Source of the DNA: Helochares maculicollis
Lineage: Eukaryota > Arthropoda > Insecta > Coleoptera > Hydrophilidae
NCBI GenBank assembly: GCA_033557835.1
Contig: JAWQRO010000009.1
Location: 1-64,000 of the forward strand
Direction: 5' to 3'
DNA: 64,000 nt
Shown: positions 36,526-46,150 of the stretch, piece after piece
How positions within the stretch are numbered: the stretch's first letter is position 1
Layout: each line of letters starts with the position of its first letter
The notes under the pieces: generated by a model
What the model was told of the DNA's origin: nothing
Databases searched by the model: none
Seen by the model: the letters and a program-made list of their open reading frames with translations, nothing else
Translations under genes and position numbers: made by a program

Positions 36526-37460
36526 ATTATGCTGCATAAAAGCACCTGCGGTTAATAATAACAACACTACAAACACCTACATGCGATGCAAAAATAAACA
36601 CAAAAGTTTCAATTTTCATAAATTCAAACGGAAACGATACATAAATGCATTCTTTAGAATTCCAGCTAAAAATTTTCCTTAAGAATTGCAAAATTGAACG
36701 CTTGTAAACCTGCATAAAAGACTAATTTGAAAGTGTGATCTCATAACCTAACAATCGGAAACGACATTCTGAGAATCGCCGCCGACTGCAATTGAAGAAG
36801 AAGAAGCAGCAACGTACGATTTAAAGTGAAGTTTCCATATGCACGCAAAATCTCAGTCGGCGCACGTCAATTATTTTCAATCAACTTTATTTTCCAAATC
36901 TAATATTTTCTACGTTAGGAATATAATTTTATAACAACTCCTCATTTTTCATTGTTGTAAATTAATTTTACATTATTAATTATTTAACACCCATCAAAAT
37001 TAAAAATATGATTTAAAATAAATTGTAGTAAAAATAAGACAAAAACTGGCGCGGCCAGGTTCGAACGCGGTACTATTGAGTTCGAAAGTGGATGTCTTGA
37101 CTACTGAGCTATTAGGTTCACTCCTATTAGACATATATTATTGTGATATTAAATGATGATAGCTTAATTTTAAAGACTACTTTACTTGAAAATAATTCAA
37201 AACTGTGTAGGTAAACGGATAAGTCCGGTGGTCCTACGTGCCTCAAAAGTTGATACAGAACTAAGTTTTTGCGATAATAGCCGTTTAGCAACTTTCATCG
37301 CTCCACCTCAAACGGTCTGATCGCTATCGTGTTTAGACACACACAGAGCCAACATGTCAAAAATGGTCAAAATAGAATCAGGGGATTTGAAACGTGAGGA
37401 TCTATCAAAATCTTCAGGTCGAATTGTTTTATGATCCTTCCCATACGGGAATGTAAAAAT
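36526..37460 (-). mobile_element. Composite R570/T element
   Basis: Lacks the outer left terminus but contains the subterminal region (TATGCTGCATAAAAGCACCTG), the perfect 9-bp hairpin arms CGCCGACTG and CAGTCGGCG (about 36778-36870), a tRNA-like core in reverse (about 37045-37125) and a partial R570 ending in CCATACGGGAATGTAAAAAT at about 37442-37461. Its right end forms part of the right arm of inverted repeat 1. Confidence 0.75.
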
Positions 37461-37986
37461 CGTAGCCGCGGGAATCAATATATCAAGAGATGCATTGTCA
37501 GACTTGCAAGTCTGCGTTTGGTGATGCTCTGTCCAGCCAAGATATGTTGCGGCGATCTAAATACGTAGGAGTCTGGAAAGACAAGGCCTGGAGGATAAGT
37601 TGGAAGAGCATCCCTTTTGTGGATTGAATTTTAGAAAAATGAGCAAATTTAAATTTAAATTTCGAATGAAGTTTTTGAAAGTACAATTTTCGTGTTTGTA
37701 GTTTCTTTAGTTTTTGACAAATAGGAGTCGTTACAAAAGCATTCAACTTCCATTTCGACTCACTTAGAATAGGAATTTGAAAAAATGATTCAGTTATTGT
37801 TACCTACACGATGGAGGCAACTTGTTTAAGTAATTTCACTCGCTTTACTTCAGCGATTTAGACTCGGAATTGATGAGTCAATCGGTCAGTTATCAACCAG
37901 TGCATTTATTTATACATGGATATTTACGCTATTATTCATATTTGGGTACCCCCAAACGAGCTCTTGTCCGTGATTGACCCCCTCAT
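37358..37986 (-). repeat. Right arm of long inverted repeat 1
   Basis: Inverted copy of 34533-35176; see that entry. The arm includes the R570 border at 37442-37461 and ends at TGACCCCCTCATAAATGTCG. Spacer between the arms is 2,181 bp. Confidence 0.85.
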
Positions 37987-38427
37987 AAATGTCGTTAAAG
38001 CCGGGAGAGTCAATGCGGATCCCGTTGGTGTGGAAGAACATTAGGCTAGGAAAGTTTTTATGAGTGATAGTACACAAAAGCAATAAGCGAACGAATCGCC
38101 GACATAATCGTCTCGGTCGTGGGGCAAAGAAATCGCGCAGACCCGAACGGGATCCTTGCGGCGCACCGACCGCTACTCGAGTGAGGATAAAGAAGAGCGG
38201 TCTTTTCTGGATACATGACGTAAAAGTAATGGTAAAAGTAAGGTAAAGGTGATCGAAGAAGAAAAATAAGGAAGGTGGCGAAGGTTTTACCACGAGGGTA
38301 CATCGATGCGTTCGTGGATGCACGAGAGGTGGTTATTTATTGATTGAATCAACAGCTGGTGGGTGTGTGCGCAGGAGTGTTGGAACCTTATTGGTGCCGG
38401 ATCGTGACGCAGACAGTGTGGCAAAGG

Positions 38428-38434
38428 TATAAAG
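38428..38434 (+). promoter_or_regulatory. TATA-box candidate for the prohormone-4 gene
   Basis: TATAAAG lies 71-77 bases upstream of the start codon, which would place transcription start near 38460 with a short 5' leader. No strong initiator motif was seen. Confidence 0.35.
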
Positions 38435-38504
38435 ATATACGGGAGGTGCAGGACGCTTGTTGTGAGCGGTCTCCGTTCCCGAGTTGTGTTTCTGCACCAG
38501 AGCC

Positions 38505-38640
38505 ATGGCACGCGTGGCGTTAGCGCCGCACCCGCTGCTGCTTGTCACGGTGGTGGTGGCTGTGTGTGCAGCCATCCCCCATACCGTCATGGCCATAGAC
38601 CTGAGCAGACTATACGGACATCTGACTTACAAGAGGAACG
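38505..38640 (+). CDS. IDLSRF-like neuropeptide precursor (prohormone-4), first coding exon
   Basis: Starts at ATG 38505 in a good context (GAGCCATGG) and encodes 45 residues plus one base before the donor AACG^GTAAGT at 38641. Residues 1-30 are a classic signal peptide (hydrophobic LLLVTVVVAVCAAI, predicted cut after VMA). Then follows IDLSRLYGHLTY and a dibasic KR cleavage site. Honeybee prohormone-4 carries IDLSRFYGHFNT-KR at the same position, so length and processing site match. In the known family the rest of the precursor has an LDL-receptor class A domain; I found no such exon downstream, so it is either beyond the window or in small exons I could not see. Upstream open codons from 38484 are not needed, since the signal peptide begins at 38505. 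It is a secreted peptide, probably neuroendocrine; receptor unknown to me. Confidence 0.88.
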
Positions 38641-38692
38641 GTAAGTCGAACATAAATCTCGTTTTTCCTCATACGCTCTCCCACCCGTCACG

Positions 38693-38825
38693 TCAACTCA
38701 ATTCAACTCAACTCAACTCAACTCAACTTAACTCAAGTCAACTCACGTCGCGTCACGTCACATCACGTCACGTCACGTCACGTCACGTCACATCACATCA
38801 CATCACTTCGCTTACTTACTTACTT
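38693..38825 (+). repeat. Pentanucleotide microsatellites in the prohormone-4 intron
   Basis: An imperfect (ACTCA)n run (38693-38744) passes directly into a (CACGT)n / (CACAT)n run (38744-38806) and ends in CTTACTTACTTACT. It begins about 50 bases after the splice donor. Confidence 0.9.
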
Positions 38826-39447
38826 TTTCTTTCATCCTTCATCTCTTCCGGACGATGCATTTTTAATCTCGTTTTCAAAGTAAATCGCTCGCGTACCGCA
38901 AATGTCCGGGGGCGACGTTAATATTCCGTCGCCCCTTTGTTCGCGGGAAGACACGAGGATTTTAACGAGCTATTTTTACGAGAACGCTACGGGGACGTGC
39001 ATATGAGAAACTCGATCAAATTTTCATTGCCTCTCTAAATTGTTGCTTCCCGCCATTTTTTGTGCAAACGAAATTTTATGTACGGGGGCGTTTGCATACT
39101 TATTTATGTGTTGCCTCGCTAACATCTGAAATCCATTTGCTCACCTAATTCGCTTCCGTTATCGAGACAATTTCATTTGTGCCTCGTTCCCTCAACAACG
39201 CACCTAAATCTAGCGACCCGATTAAGCGAAGCGAAGATTATTGTTGTAGGAGACGTTCTACGTTCTTTTATAATTAAGCGCCTTCTCACTATAATCGCCA
39301 ACATTTATTTTATTTGCTATATAAATGCGGCTTGAGTCTATCGAAACTGTATCGTAATAGTTCGCGCTACAATGAGACAAAATCAGTCGGAAGAGGAGCC
39401 ACGGCGCGATGCGACCAATGAGCGATGCGAAACGCTCGACACAAGGG
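38826..39447. other. Prohormone-4 intron or intergenic, no exon seen
   Basis: No exon with Cys-rich LDLa character and no repeat recognised. Confidence 0.4.
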
Positions 39448-39600
39448 GACAAAAGAGCAACGCGACAAACGAGCGACGCGACAAAAGAGCAACTCGACAA
39501 AAGGGCAACTCGGCAAAGCAGCGACGCGACAAAAGAGCAACGCTACGAAGAACAACGCGACGAAAGAGCAACTCGACAGAAGAACAACGCGACAAATAGG
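39448..39600 (+). repeat. 16-bp minisatellite
   Basis: About ten imperfect copies of GACAAAAGAGCAACGC. Because 16 is not a multiple of three, all frames stay open through it, which produces several overlapping basic (K/R/T/N-rich) open frames that are not genes. Confidence 0.85.
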
Positions 39601-40599
39601 AGATGCTCCCAAGAGGGTTTCAGTTAATAAAGGGAAACAAATCAGAACCAAAACAAAAGAGAATCAAAACAAAGGGATACCGAACCCTAAACAGCACAAC
39701 AAACGCCAACTTTCAAGATGCAAAATTGCGCCCACTTAGCTGTTAGTTTTTGGGGGCTAAAACCCGATCGACGAGCGGTGGGGCAGGAAGGTAGGAGGAA
39801 GCTCCGACGGCCGTCGACTTACATCGCAGCCCGGAGCCGGCTTGATAATTAATAATCCACACTCTTTACATATGAAAATAATTCTATTCTCCGTATAATT
39901 CGATCGTAAAAACCGAACCGGACTCGCATATAAAGATAAACCCCAACGGGGCAGCAATTGAAAAAACAAAGTACGTTCTGGGCGAATCGAAAAGACTCCA
40001 AATCGGTCCGCTTCGATGAGTTATGGTTCCACCGGAGCGTTAATCATTTATCGGGGTGGAAAACGTAAAAAACCAACAAATCTGAGAGCGGCCGTCCCAA
40101 CGAACCGATCCCGAAATACCCTGTTTACTCTACTCCAACGTTGAAAACGCTTTTCGGTTCCCTCGATTTCGTTTCGAACGACTTCGGTTCACCTGGATTC
40201 ATTTTAGATGAGTGGAGCTCGCCCGATTCGCTTCCCTTCGATTCGATAGAGCGCGATTGTTTGCGTATCGCACATCGTTCATTATTTGAATATGTCGGCA
40301 TTGTTGCAGGGAAATCCATTAATTTTTCCGATGTTTACTCACCAGTCCCGGTTCTCGGTAAACAAACGAAAGCCTCGGGACGAAAAACAAATGTTCGGCG
40401 AATGTGTAGGGTCGGGGAAGTCAGTCGATATCGAAAAATTGCAAAAATAACACGGAGATAAAACGCATTTCGCAGGCCGCGCTAGGAAAAAACCGCACGC
40501 AACGTTAATGAATACAAATTTATTCAAATTAATACCCCGGTTTTATGCGGTGTTCTTTATTAGTTGTTCGATTTACATACACGCGGTAACTTAATCTCG
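39601..40599. other. No gene recognised
   Basis: Unique-looking sequence; the open frame at 40141-40461 has no family match. Confidence 0.35.
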
Positions 40600-41110
40600 T
40601 TCGGAACCTAGTTTACCCGTGCCGTATCAAATTTCCGACGTTCATTTTCTCGACCTGGACCTGCGAAGGAGACCAAACCTTCTCGCCGAGCTCGATTTCG
40701 CGACACTTCCTCGAGGGTCCCGAATTCGAGCGCCGGGGAACACTCGCGCCGACTGTCGGAGGCGCTCGATTCGGTCCGCTGCGCCTCGCCAGCGCTTCGA
40801 AAACACGAAGGCGACGACGTTATCGCAAACAACGTCGTCGCGAGGGAAGAGCCCCGCTTCGGCAACGGTAACGGCAACCGCAGCATCCGATCTCGTATTG
40901 CAGCTGAACAAATGCCGTCGAGGCCCGGCCTGGCGCGATGCGACGCGACACGACGTTCAGGAAACGCATCCGCGGCCCTCACTTGTTGCCCTAGTTCGGG
41001 GGAGTGAAAATATCGATCGAGACGAAAATCCCGAGAATTAAAAAAGCAAAATGATATCTTCCCGGGGGCTGAGCGCGCATAGGAAATAAAAGGCCCCCGT
41101 TCGTTAAGTT
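40600..41110. other. CpG-rich segment
   Basis: Strikingly rich in CG dinucleotides compared with the surrounding AT-rich DNA (for example 40690-40990), with long open frames on both strands that follow from the composition. No protein family recognised. It could be a regulatory or promoter region of an unseen transcript. Confidence 0.45.
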
Positions 41111-42149
41111 GAAACCTGATGCACGTGTGATTCGAAAGGAAAACATTTTTGCCGGTCGAACGTTCCCACGTAGAAGAGGAATATTGATTTTATCGTAGGT
41201 GGACCTGAAATAACGCCGTTATTCAAACTTCCTTTTGTTCGCGTCCCGCGACGAGCGGCCGAAAATAACGTTTGAATAACAAAAGAACAAAAGTGCCCAA
41301 GAACGGGAGGAGGACGGGAGTGAGAAGAAGAAGACGAAGAAGAAGAAGAAAAATTGATAAAAAAATGCGAAATGTTTTCGCGTTCCGCTCGAAGGCTCCT
41401 GAATGGAAACTCCGGCGAAAAGTTTACAAAACGCTCCGAGGGGAAAAGTAATCGGTCTTTTTCGAGACGCTCTTGGTCGGGGAGAGCGATGAAACGGTGG
41501 AAAAAGCAAAATATTTATGTAAGAGGGAAAGGAGCGCAAAAACGAAAATTGGGTTAAAAAATGTTAAGCGACGCTGCTGCTTCCCCGGCGTGGATTTTTG
41601 CAATTTACATCGCTTTTTTTCTCCCTTATAATTGACTCTTCGGCATTAACGATGCTGTTAATGCTTGTCCCTTTTATTTTAATGTCGGTGCTCCTTTAAA
41701 GGTTCTTAATTCGTTCTCGTTTGCGCCAGGAAATCATCTGGAAACAATATTGGCTTGTTTTGAAATCTTGGCACTTCGACAATAACAAGAAATTTGTCGC
41801 TCTTCCGACTGATTTATGCGTTGAAATATTTGGTAGGGGGTGGTAATCCATTGATGTTGATGCAATGCTACTAAAAAGGAGTCCAAACAACTTTAGTTGG
41901 CAGAATCTCTTCATTACAGGCGCTGAAATGTGTCTTGATGTACCTCAAATTTTTTTAATCAGGTTTTCATATCATGATATTTCTTCAACAAAAACACTGA
42001 CTTGTTACCCTCGAATCGAAATGATTTGCTAGAAAAGCCGTTGGCCAAGGACAGTTCTTTCCAAATCAAAATTACTCATATTTATGGGAATACTTGTACT
42101 ACTGTGATCAAGAAATAAGGTTAATTTGTTTATAAAATGCAAATTCTTC
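41111..42149. other. No gene recognised; AAG-type microsatellite
   Basis: A GAA/AAG-rich run lies at about 41324-41352. The rest shows no gene or repeat I recognise. Confidence 0.4.
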
Positions 42150-42690
42150 ATTTATACTTCCAAATCAATTCATCCCCTTCAAAGTAATCCCCGTCCGATA
42201 AAACGCACTTTTGCCAACGCTTTTTCCACTCGTCGAAACAGTCGGAATCGTCCTTTTCCGACTTCTTCGATTCGGTTTTTATCTCCTCGATCGTATCAAA
42301 ATGCTATCCCCGCATTGGCCTTTTGACTTTACTGAATAGCCTGAAGTCGCACGGAGCCAAATCAGGTGAATACGGTGGTTGCGGAACGATATGAGTCGAG
42401 TTTTTGGCAAAAAAGACGCGTTGAACCGATTCAGTATGACATCAGCGAGGTCTCTAATTGTCAATCGACGATTTTCAAGCACCAACTCTTTGATTTTTTG
42501 GACGTGGCATTCGTCGGTAGACGTTGATGATCGTCCAGAGCGCGGTTCGTCTCGGCCCGCTTTGAAGTCGTTGTACAACTTATAAACGTTCTTTTTGTGC
42601 CATAGCTTGATCACCAAAGGCCTTCCGCAACATTTTCACCGTATTCGCACAAGGATATTCATTTCGCAAACGATGATGCAAGTTCTTTGC
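42150..42690 (-). mobile_element. Mariner fragment with helix-turn-helix region
   Basis: On -, LWHKKNVYKLYNDFKAGRDE, then PRSGRSSTSTDECHVQKIKE and LVLENRRLTIRDLADVI are the mariner N-terminal DNA-binding region. Further on, the frame jumps to the C-terminal part (KALAKVRFIGRG). The whole central part is missing, so this is an internally deleted copy. Termini not resolved. Confidence 0.75.
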
Positions 42691-43073
42691 TCAACAAAAT
42701 CAGCCAATGTAAATATCGAAAAATTCACTTTTGGTTGTTTAGAAAAACACGTCTATCTCGGAGGTAATTAAAGCTTTTGAGAAACTGACGCTTCGCAAAT
42801 GTTATAGACAGTCCTAGGAACATAGGAAAAAAAATGACCTGCCTTCCTATTGTCCCGGGAGTGTTAAATGACAATTTCACCTCACTTTTTGATCACAGTA
42901 GTAGGTATTGATGACGGGACGAACTGGATATACCTGACTGTCCCCAAACATACAACTCGAGCTCAGAAGAAATTAAAAACCAACTAAATCATCACACTGC
43001 GCATGGAATAGAATGTCCGTTATACAAACTTCGATATGTTAGTCTATAATACCTAAATGAGACAATCAAATTA
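42691..43073. other. Short unassigned spacer between mariner copies
   Basis: No gene recognised; probably includes the remaining end of the mariner copy to its left. Confidence 0.35.
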
Positions 43074-43590
43074 CGAGGTGTGTTCAATAAGTATCGCGAA
43101 TTCTGAATTTTCGCGGGTTACGTATATTCGATTTTTATCAATGATTTTGGCATGAGACGAGTCGCCGCGAAATTCGTACCAAAATTGCTCAATTTCAATC
43201 AAAAACAGCTTCGCATGAAAATTGCTAATGAGTTGTTGGACTCTGTCCACGACGACCCAAATTTGCTCCAGAGGGTCATAGCTGGTGACGACTCGTAGGT
43301 TTACGGTTATGACGTGGAAACCAAAGCTCACTCATCTCAATGAAAGCTGCCGCACGAACCAAGACCGAAAAAAGCGCGCCAAGTTCGGTCGACTGTGAAA
43401 GTTTTGCTTACCGTTTTCTTCGATTGCAGAACCGTGGTGCATCGTAACTTCTTGCCATAAGGTAGAACGGTCAATAAGGAATATTACCTGCAAGTTACGC
43501 GCAATTTGCCTGAAGCAATCTGCCAGAAACGCTCGGACTTGTGGAAGAACAAAAATTGGCTTTTGCACCACGATAACGATAACCAGGTTC
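43074..43590 (+). mobile_element. Mariner element with 5' terminus, transposase relic on +
   Basis: TA at 43072-43073 is followed by the terminus CGAGGTGTGTTCAATAAGTA. Translation on + gives VAAKFVPKLLNFNQKQLRMK, then LLDSVHDDPNLLQRVIAGDD, stop, VYGYDVETKAHSSQ, KARQVRSTVKVLLTVFFDC and WKNKNWLLHHDND. This is the catalytic region of a mariner transposase (GDDSWVYGYDVETK and HHDN motifs; the Trp codon is a stop). The N-terminal part is deleted. It breaks abruptly at about 43590, where a second mariner in the opposite direction begins. Confidence 0.82.
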
Positions 43591-44150
43591 GCACCACTTT
43601 TTAGCTTCTTGTTTTTATTCAGGATCGTGGTGGTAGACCCGAGTCTCATCCATAGTGATAAAGCGATGCACAAAATCCACTTTGTCGTTTCAAAAACGCT
43701 CTAAATGTTTCTGCGAAAGTCGCATTCGAATGTGTTTTTGCTTTCCATCGTTAGCGAATGTGACTCTTACACCTTTTGAAAACCCAATACTTCAGTCAAA
43801 ATTTTGCTTATGGTACACTGCCCAATGAGATGCCTACTTTAGGGCTTCTACCAAATATCTTTCAGTCAGTCGACGATTGCCCAAAACGATATCTTGTAGT
43901 TTTTCTACGATTTCGGGTGTTGTTCCTGTTTTTGGATGTGCTTGACGTGGATGGTCTTCGAGGCTTGTACGACCACGTTTAAATTTAGCAACTCAACTTT
44001 CTGCTGTTCTACAAAAATTGAAGGTGAAGAGTCCTCACACTTTCAACATTCGTCCATAAATTTTCAAAAAACCTTCCAAGAATGCAATCATTGCACGATA
44101 CTTGATTGTTTCCATTGTAAAAGTGTGACTGTGATTGTGACACGTCGATA
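43591..44150 (-). mobile_element. Mariner fragment, opposite orientation
   Basis: Same lineage as 33380-34000. On - it reads, after frameshift correction by eye, a helix-turn-helix region, then HLERF, NDKVDFVHRFITMDETRVYH with HDPE, and EAKKWCEPG. It joins the previous mariner tail to tail at 43585-43595 within the catalytic region. Several stops. Confidence 0.72.
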
Positions 44151-44221
44151 CTAAATGTATTGTAAACAAAGAATGAATTGACAGATTAAAATGAAACGTT
44201 CATAAGAAGAGTGGACCAATG

Positions 44222-44330
44222 CTAGATGCGCCAGCTTAAAATGTCGTTTTTTTCATGGAAAATGCGCAATTATTTAAGAACAATGGTGAAACATTTTTAT
44301 TCAAAGTATCGGCCTTCGTTTTTTAAATGT
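44222..44330 (-). mobile_element. Truncated mariner terminus
   Basis: Terminus CTAGATGCGCCAGCTTAAAA and about 85 further bases (ATTTAAGAACAATGGTGAAA) match the end of the copy starting at 44579. It stops where the similarity to the transposase gene would begin. Confidence 0.7.
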
Positions 44331-44578
44331 GTCGTGTACCAACTAGACAAATCTTACCCACACACATCTTTAACGATGCGTCAGAAGCTCTGACAGTTTG
44401 AATGGGAGGTAATATGGCACCCGCCTTATAGCCTAGACCTGGTACAAAGCAACTACTACTCGGGATATGACCTAATTATACTCTTGTATGATAATGCTCG
44501 TCCACATGTTGCAGCGCCTATCAAAACCTAACGGTTCTGGACCATCGTGCAAGTGAGCGTTGTCTTTTAAAAGATATA

Positions 44579-45540
44579 TCAGGTGCGCAAGTATAATACG
44601 TCGTTTTTTTTCATGAAAAATTCGCAATTATTTAAGAACAATGGTAAAACATTTTTTATTCAAAGTATAGACCCTCGCTTTTTACACATTTCTCGGGGAA
44701 TTTATGGATACCATTCCAAAAGAAACCTTCAACTTTCATTGATATCCATTCATCGAGCTATTTTTGTACCTCCTCTAAAGTCTTCAAGTGTTGCTCAGCC
44801 AGCGCGTAAATGATAATCAGAAGGCGCCAGATCTGATGAATACGGCGGGTGAGGTAGGAGTTCCCAACCAAGCGAAGAAATCGTTTCTTTGACCACTTTG
44901 GCTGCATATGTGGGAGCATTGTCATGCTGCAGAATGACTTTGTCGTGTCCTCGAGCCCATTCTGGGCGTTTTTCGATCAATGCGTGGCTTAAATTTATCA
45001 TTTGTTATCAGTAGCGGACTGTATTAACTGTTTCGCCGGGTTTGAGAAGCTCCCCATGGCTCTCAGGCGATCGGAAATTGCTCGCCGAGTGTCATTCAAG
45101 TGCTCCGCCATCATTTGTTGTGTCTGTGTATCGTTTTTCTCCAAAATAGCTTGTAAGTCATCGGCTTCAAATTTATTTGGTCATTTTCACGATGTTTGTT
45201 GATAATATTGAATTTGGCAGTTTTGAAACGTTGAAACCAGCGTTCACAAGTCTTGACAGTTCGAGCAAGATCATCGTACAAGATTTTATGCAAGAATTCG
45301 ATGACTTTCTGATGCCTTTATGTTTTGATTGAACAAGAAAATCATTAGATGCCATAAATGGTCCTTACTTGGTCCGAAGATCGACATGTTTAACACGAAA
45401 AAGAAGTATGCTACTAACTCGTAAATATGACGTTTTGTAGTTTTACCAAAAAATGGCGTTTTGGGTGCCAAAAGGTACTTTAATAGATTTTATGCGCCAT
45501 TTCTTGACAACAAAACAACATTTTAAACTTACGCACCTAG
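44579..45540 (-). mobile_element. Mariner element, both termini, deleted transposase gene on -
   Basis: Termini TCAGGTGCGCAAG (44579) and the inverse of CTAGGTGCGTAAG (45540), flanked by TA at 44577-44578 and 45541-45542; length 962 bp. The gene on - begins near MSIFGPSKDHLW, with FEADDLQAILEKNDTQTQQM and later LSHALIEKRPEWARG, KVILQHDNAPTYAAKVVKET and SSLGWELLPHPPYSSDLAPS. Stops, frameshifts and a central deletion show it is dead. It shares terminal sequences with the copy in the Rlip intron. Confidence 0.88.
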
Positions 45541-45909
45541 TATAACAAAAAAATATAGGCTAGTAGCAATGCCCTTTGTTATCGAACCGCAAGACTTATT
45601 GAGCAACCTAATATATACGCTCGAGTAGGCGAAATCCGCCTGTGTCAGTTTTATGACAACAAAGAACAAAAGTTTTTTGAGCATGGTATCATGCCACTGC
45701 TAGAATGGCGCCAAAAGGTGTTCGCTCAGAATGCACAACATAAAGTTCAATGAAACACTTACTCACTACAAGCAAGAGGTCTTTTATTTTCGCGAAAAAC
45801 AAAAGAAAATAAATTACATTACGAATGTATGCGAGAATGTTAAGACGAGACATATCCAATTGGTTTCGTCGTATCATCTATTGTATTTCGAAATCCATTA
45901 GAACTAATC
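45541..45909. other. No gene recognised
   Basis: AT-rich spacer between the mariner and a diverged R570 piece. Confidence 0.4.
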
Positions 45910-46150
45910 GTCAGATACATGCAGGTAAAATCCTACTTGCGTTTTGTCAATTTACACACAACTACTTAGTACGGGCAATTTTTAAATTTTTAGCATTCCC
46001 TGAACATGTTTGTAATATTTTTACTCCAAGGCGGACCTAATATGAAATGCCTGCATGCTAAATGTGGACAAAATGGATTTAGAAACGTGGATATTCGTAA
46101 AAACCTCTAGTTGGCGTTTTTTCATGGCCGCAACACATTCGCATAGGAAG
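45910..46150 (-). repeat. Diverged R570 fragment
   Basis: Ordered matches in - orientation: GTAAAATCCTACTTGCGTTTT, TCAATTTACACACAACTACT, TTACTCCAAGGCGGACCTAA, GGACAAAATGGATTTAGAAA and TTTTTTCATGGCCGCAACAC. The middle of the unit is deleted. Confidence 0.6.

Noticed and set aside
38645..38921. Continuation of the prohormone-4 frame past 38640
   Set aside because: It reads through a strong GTAAGT donor into microsatellite; the KR site and exon phase fit splicing at 38640.
39372..39739. Basic, repetitive open frames on both strands
   Set aside because: Generated by the 16-bp minisatellite, which keeps all frames open.
40608..41041. Long open frames on both strands (up to 140 codons)
   Set aside because: Follow from the CG-rich composition; low-complexity and no family similarity.
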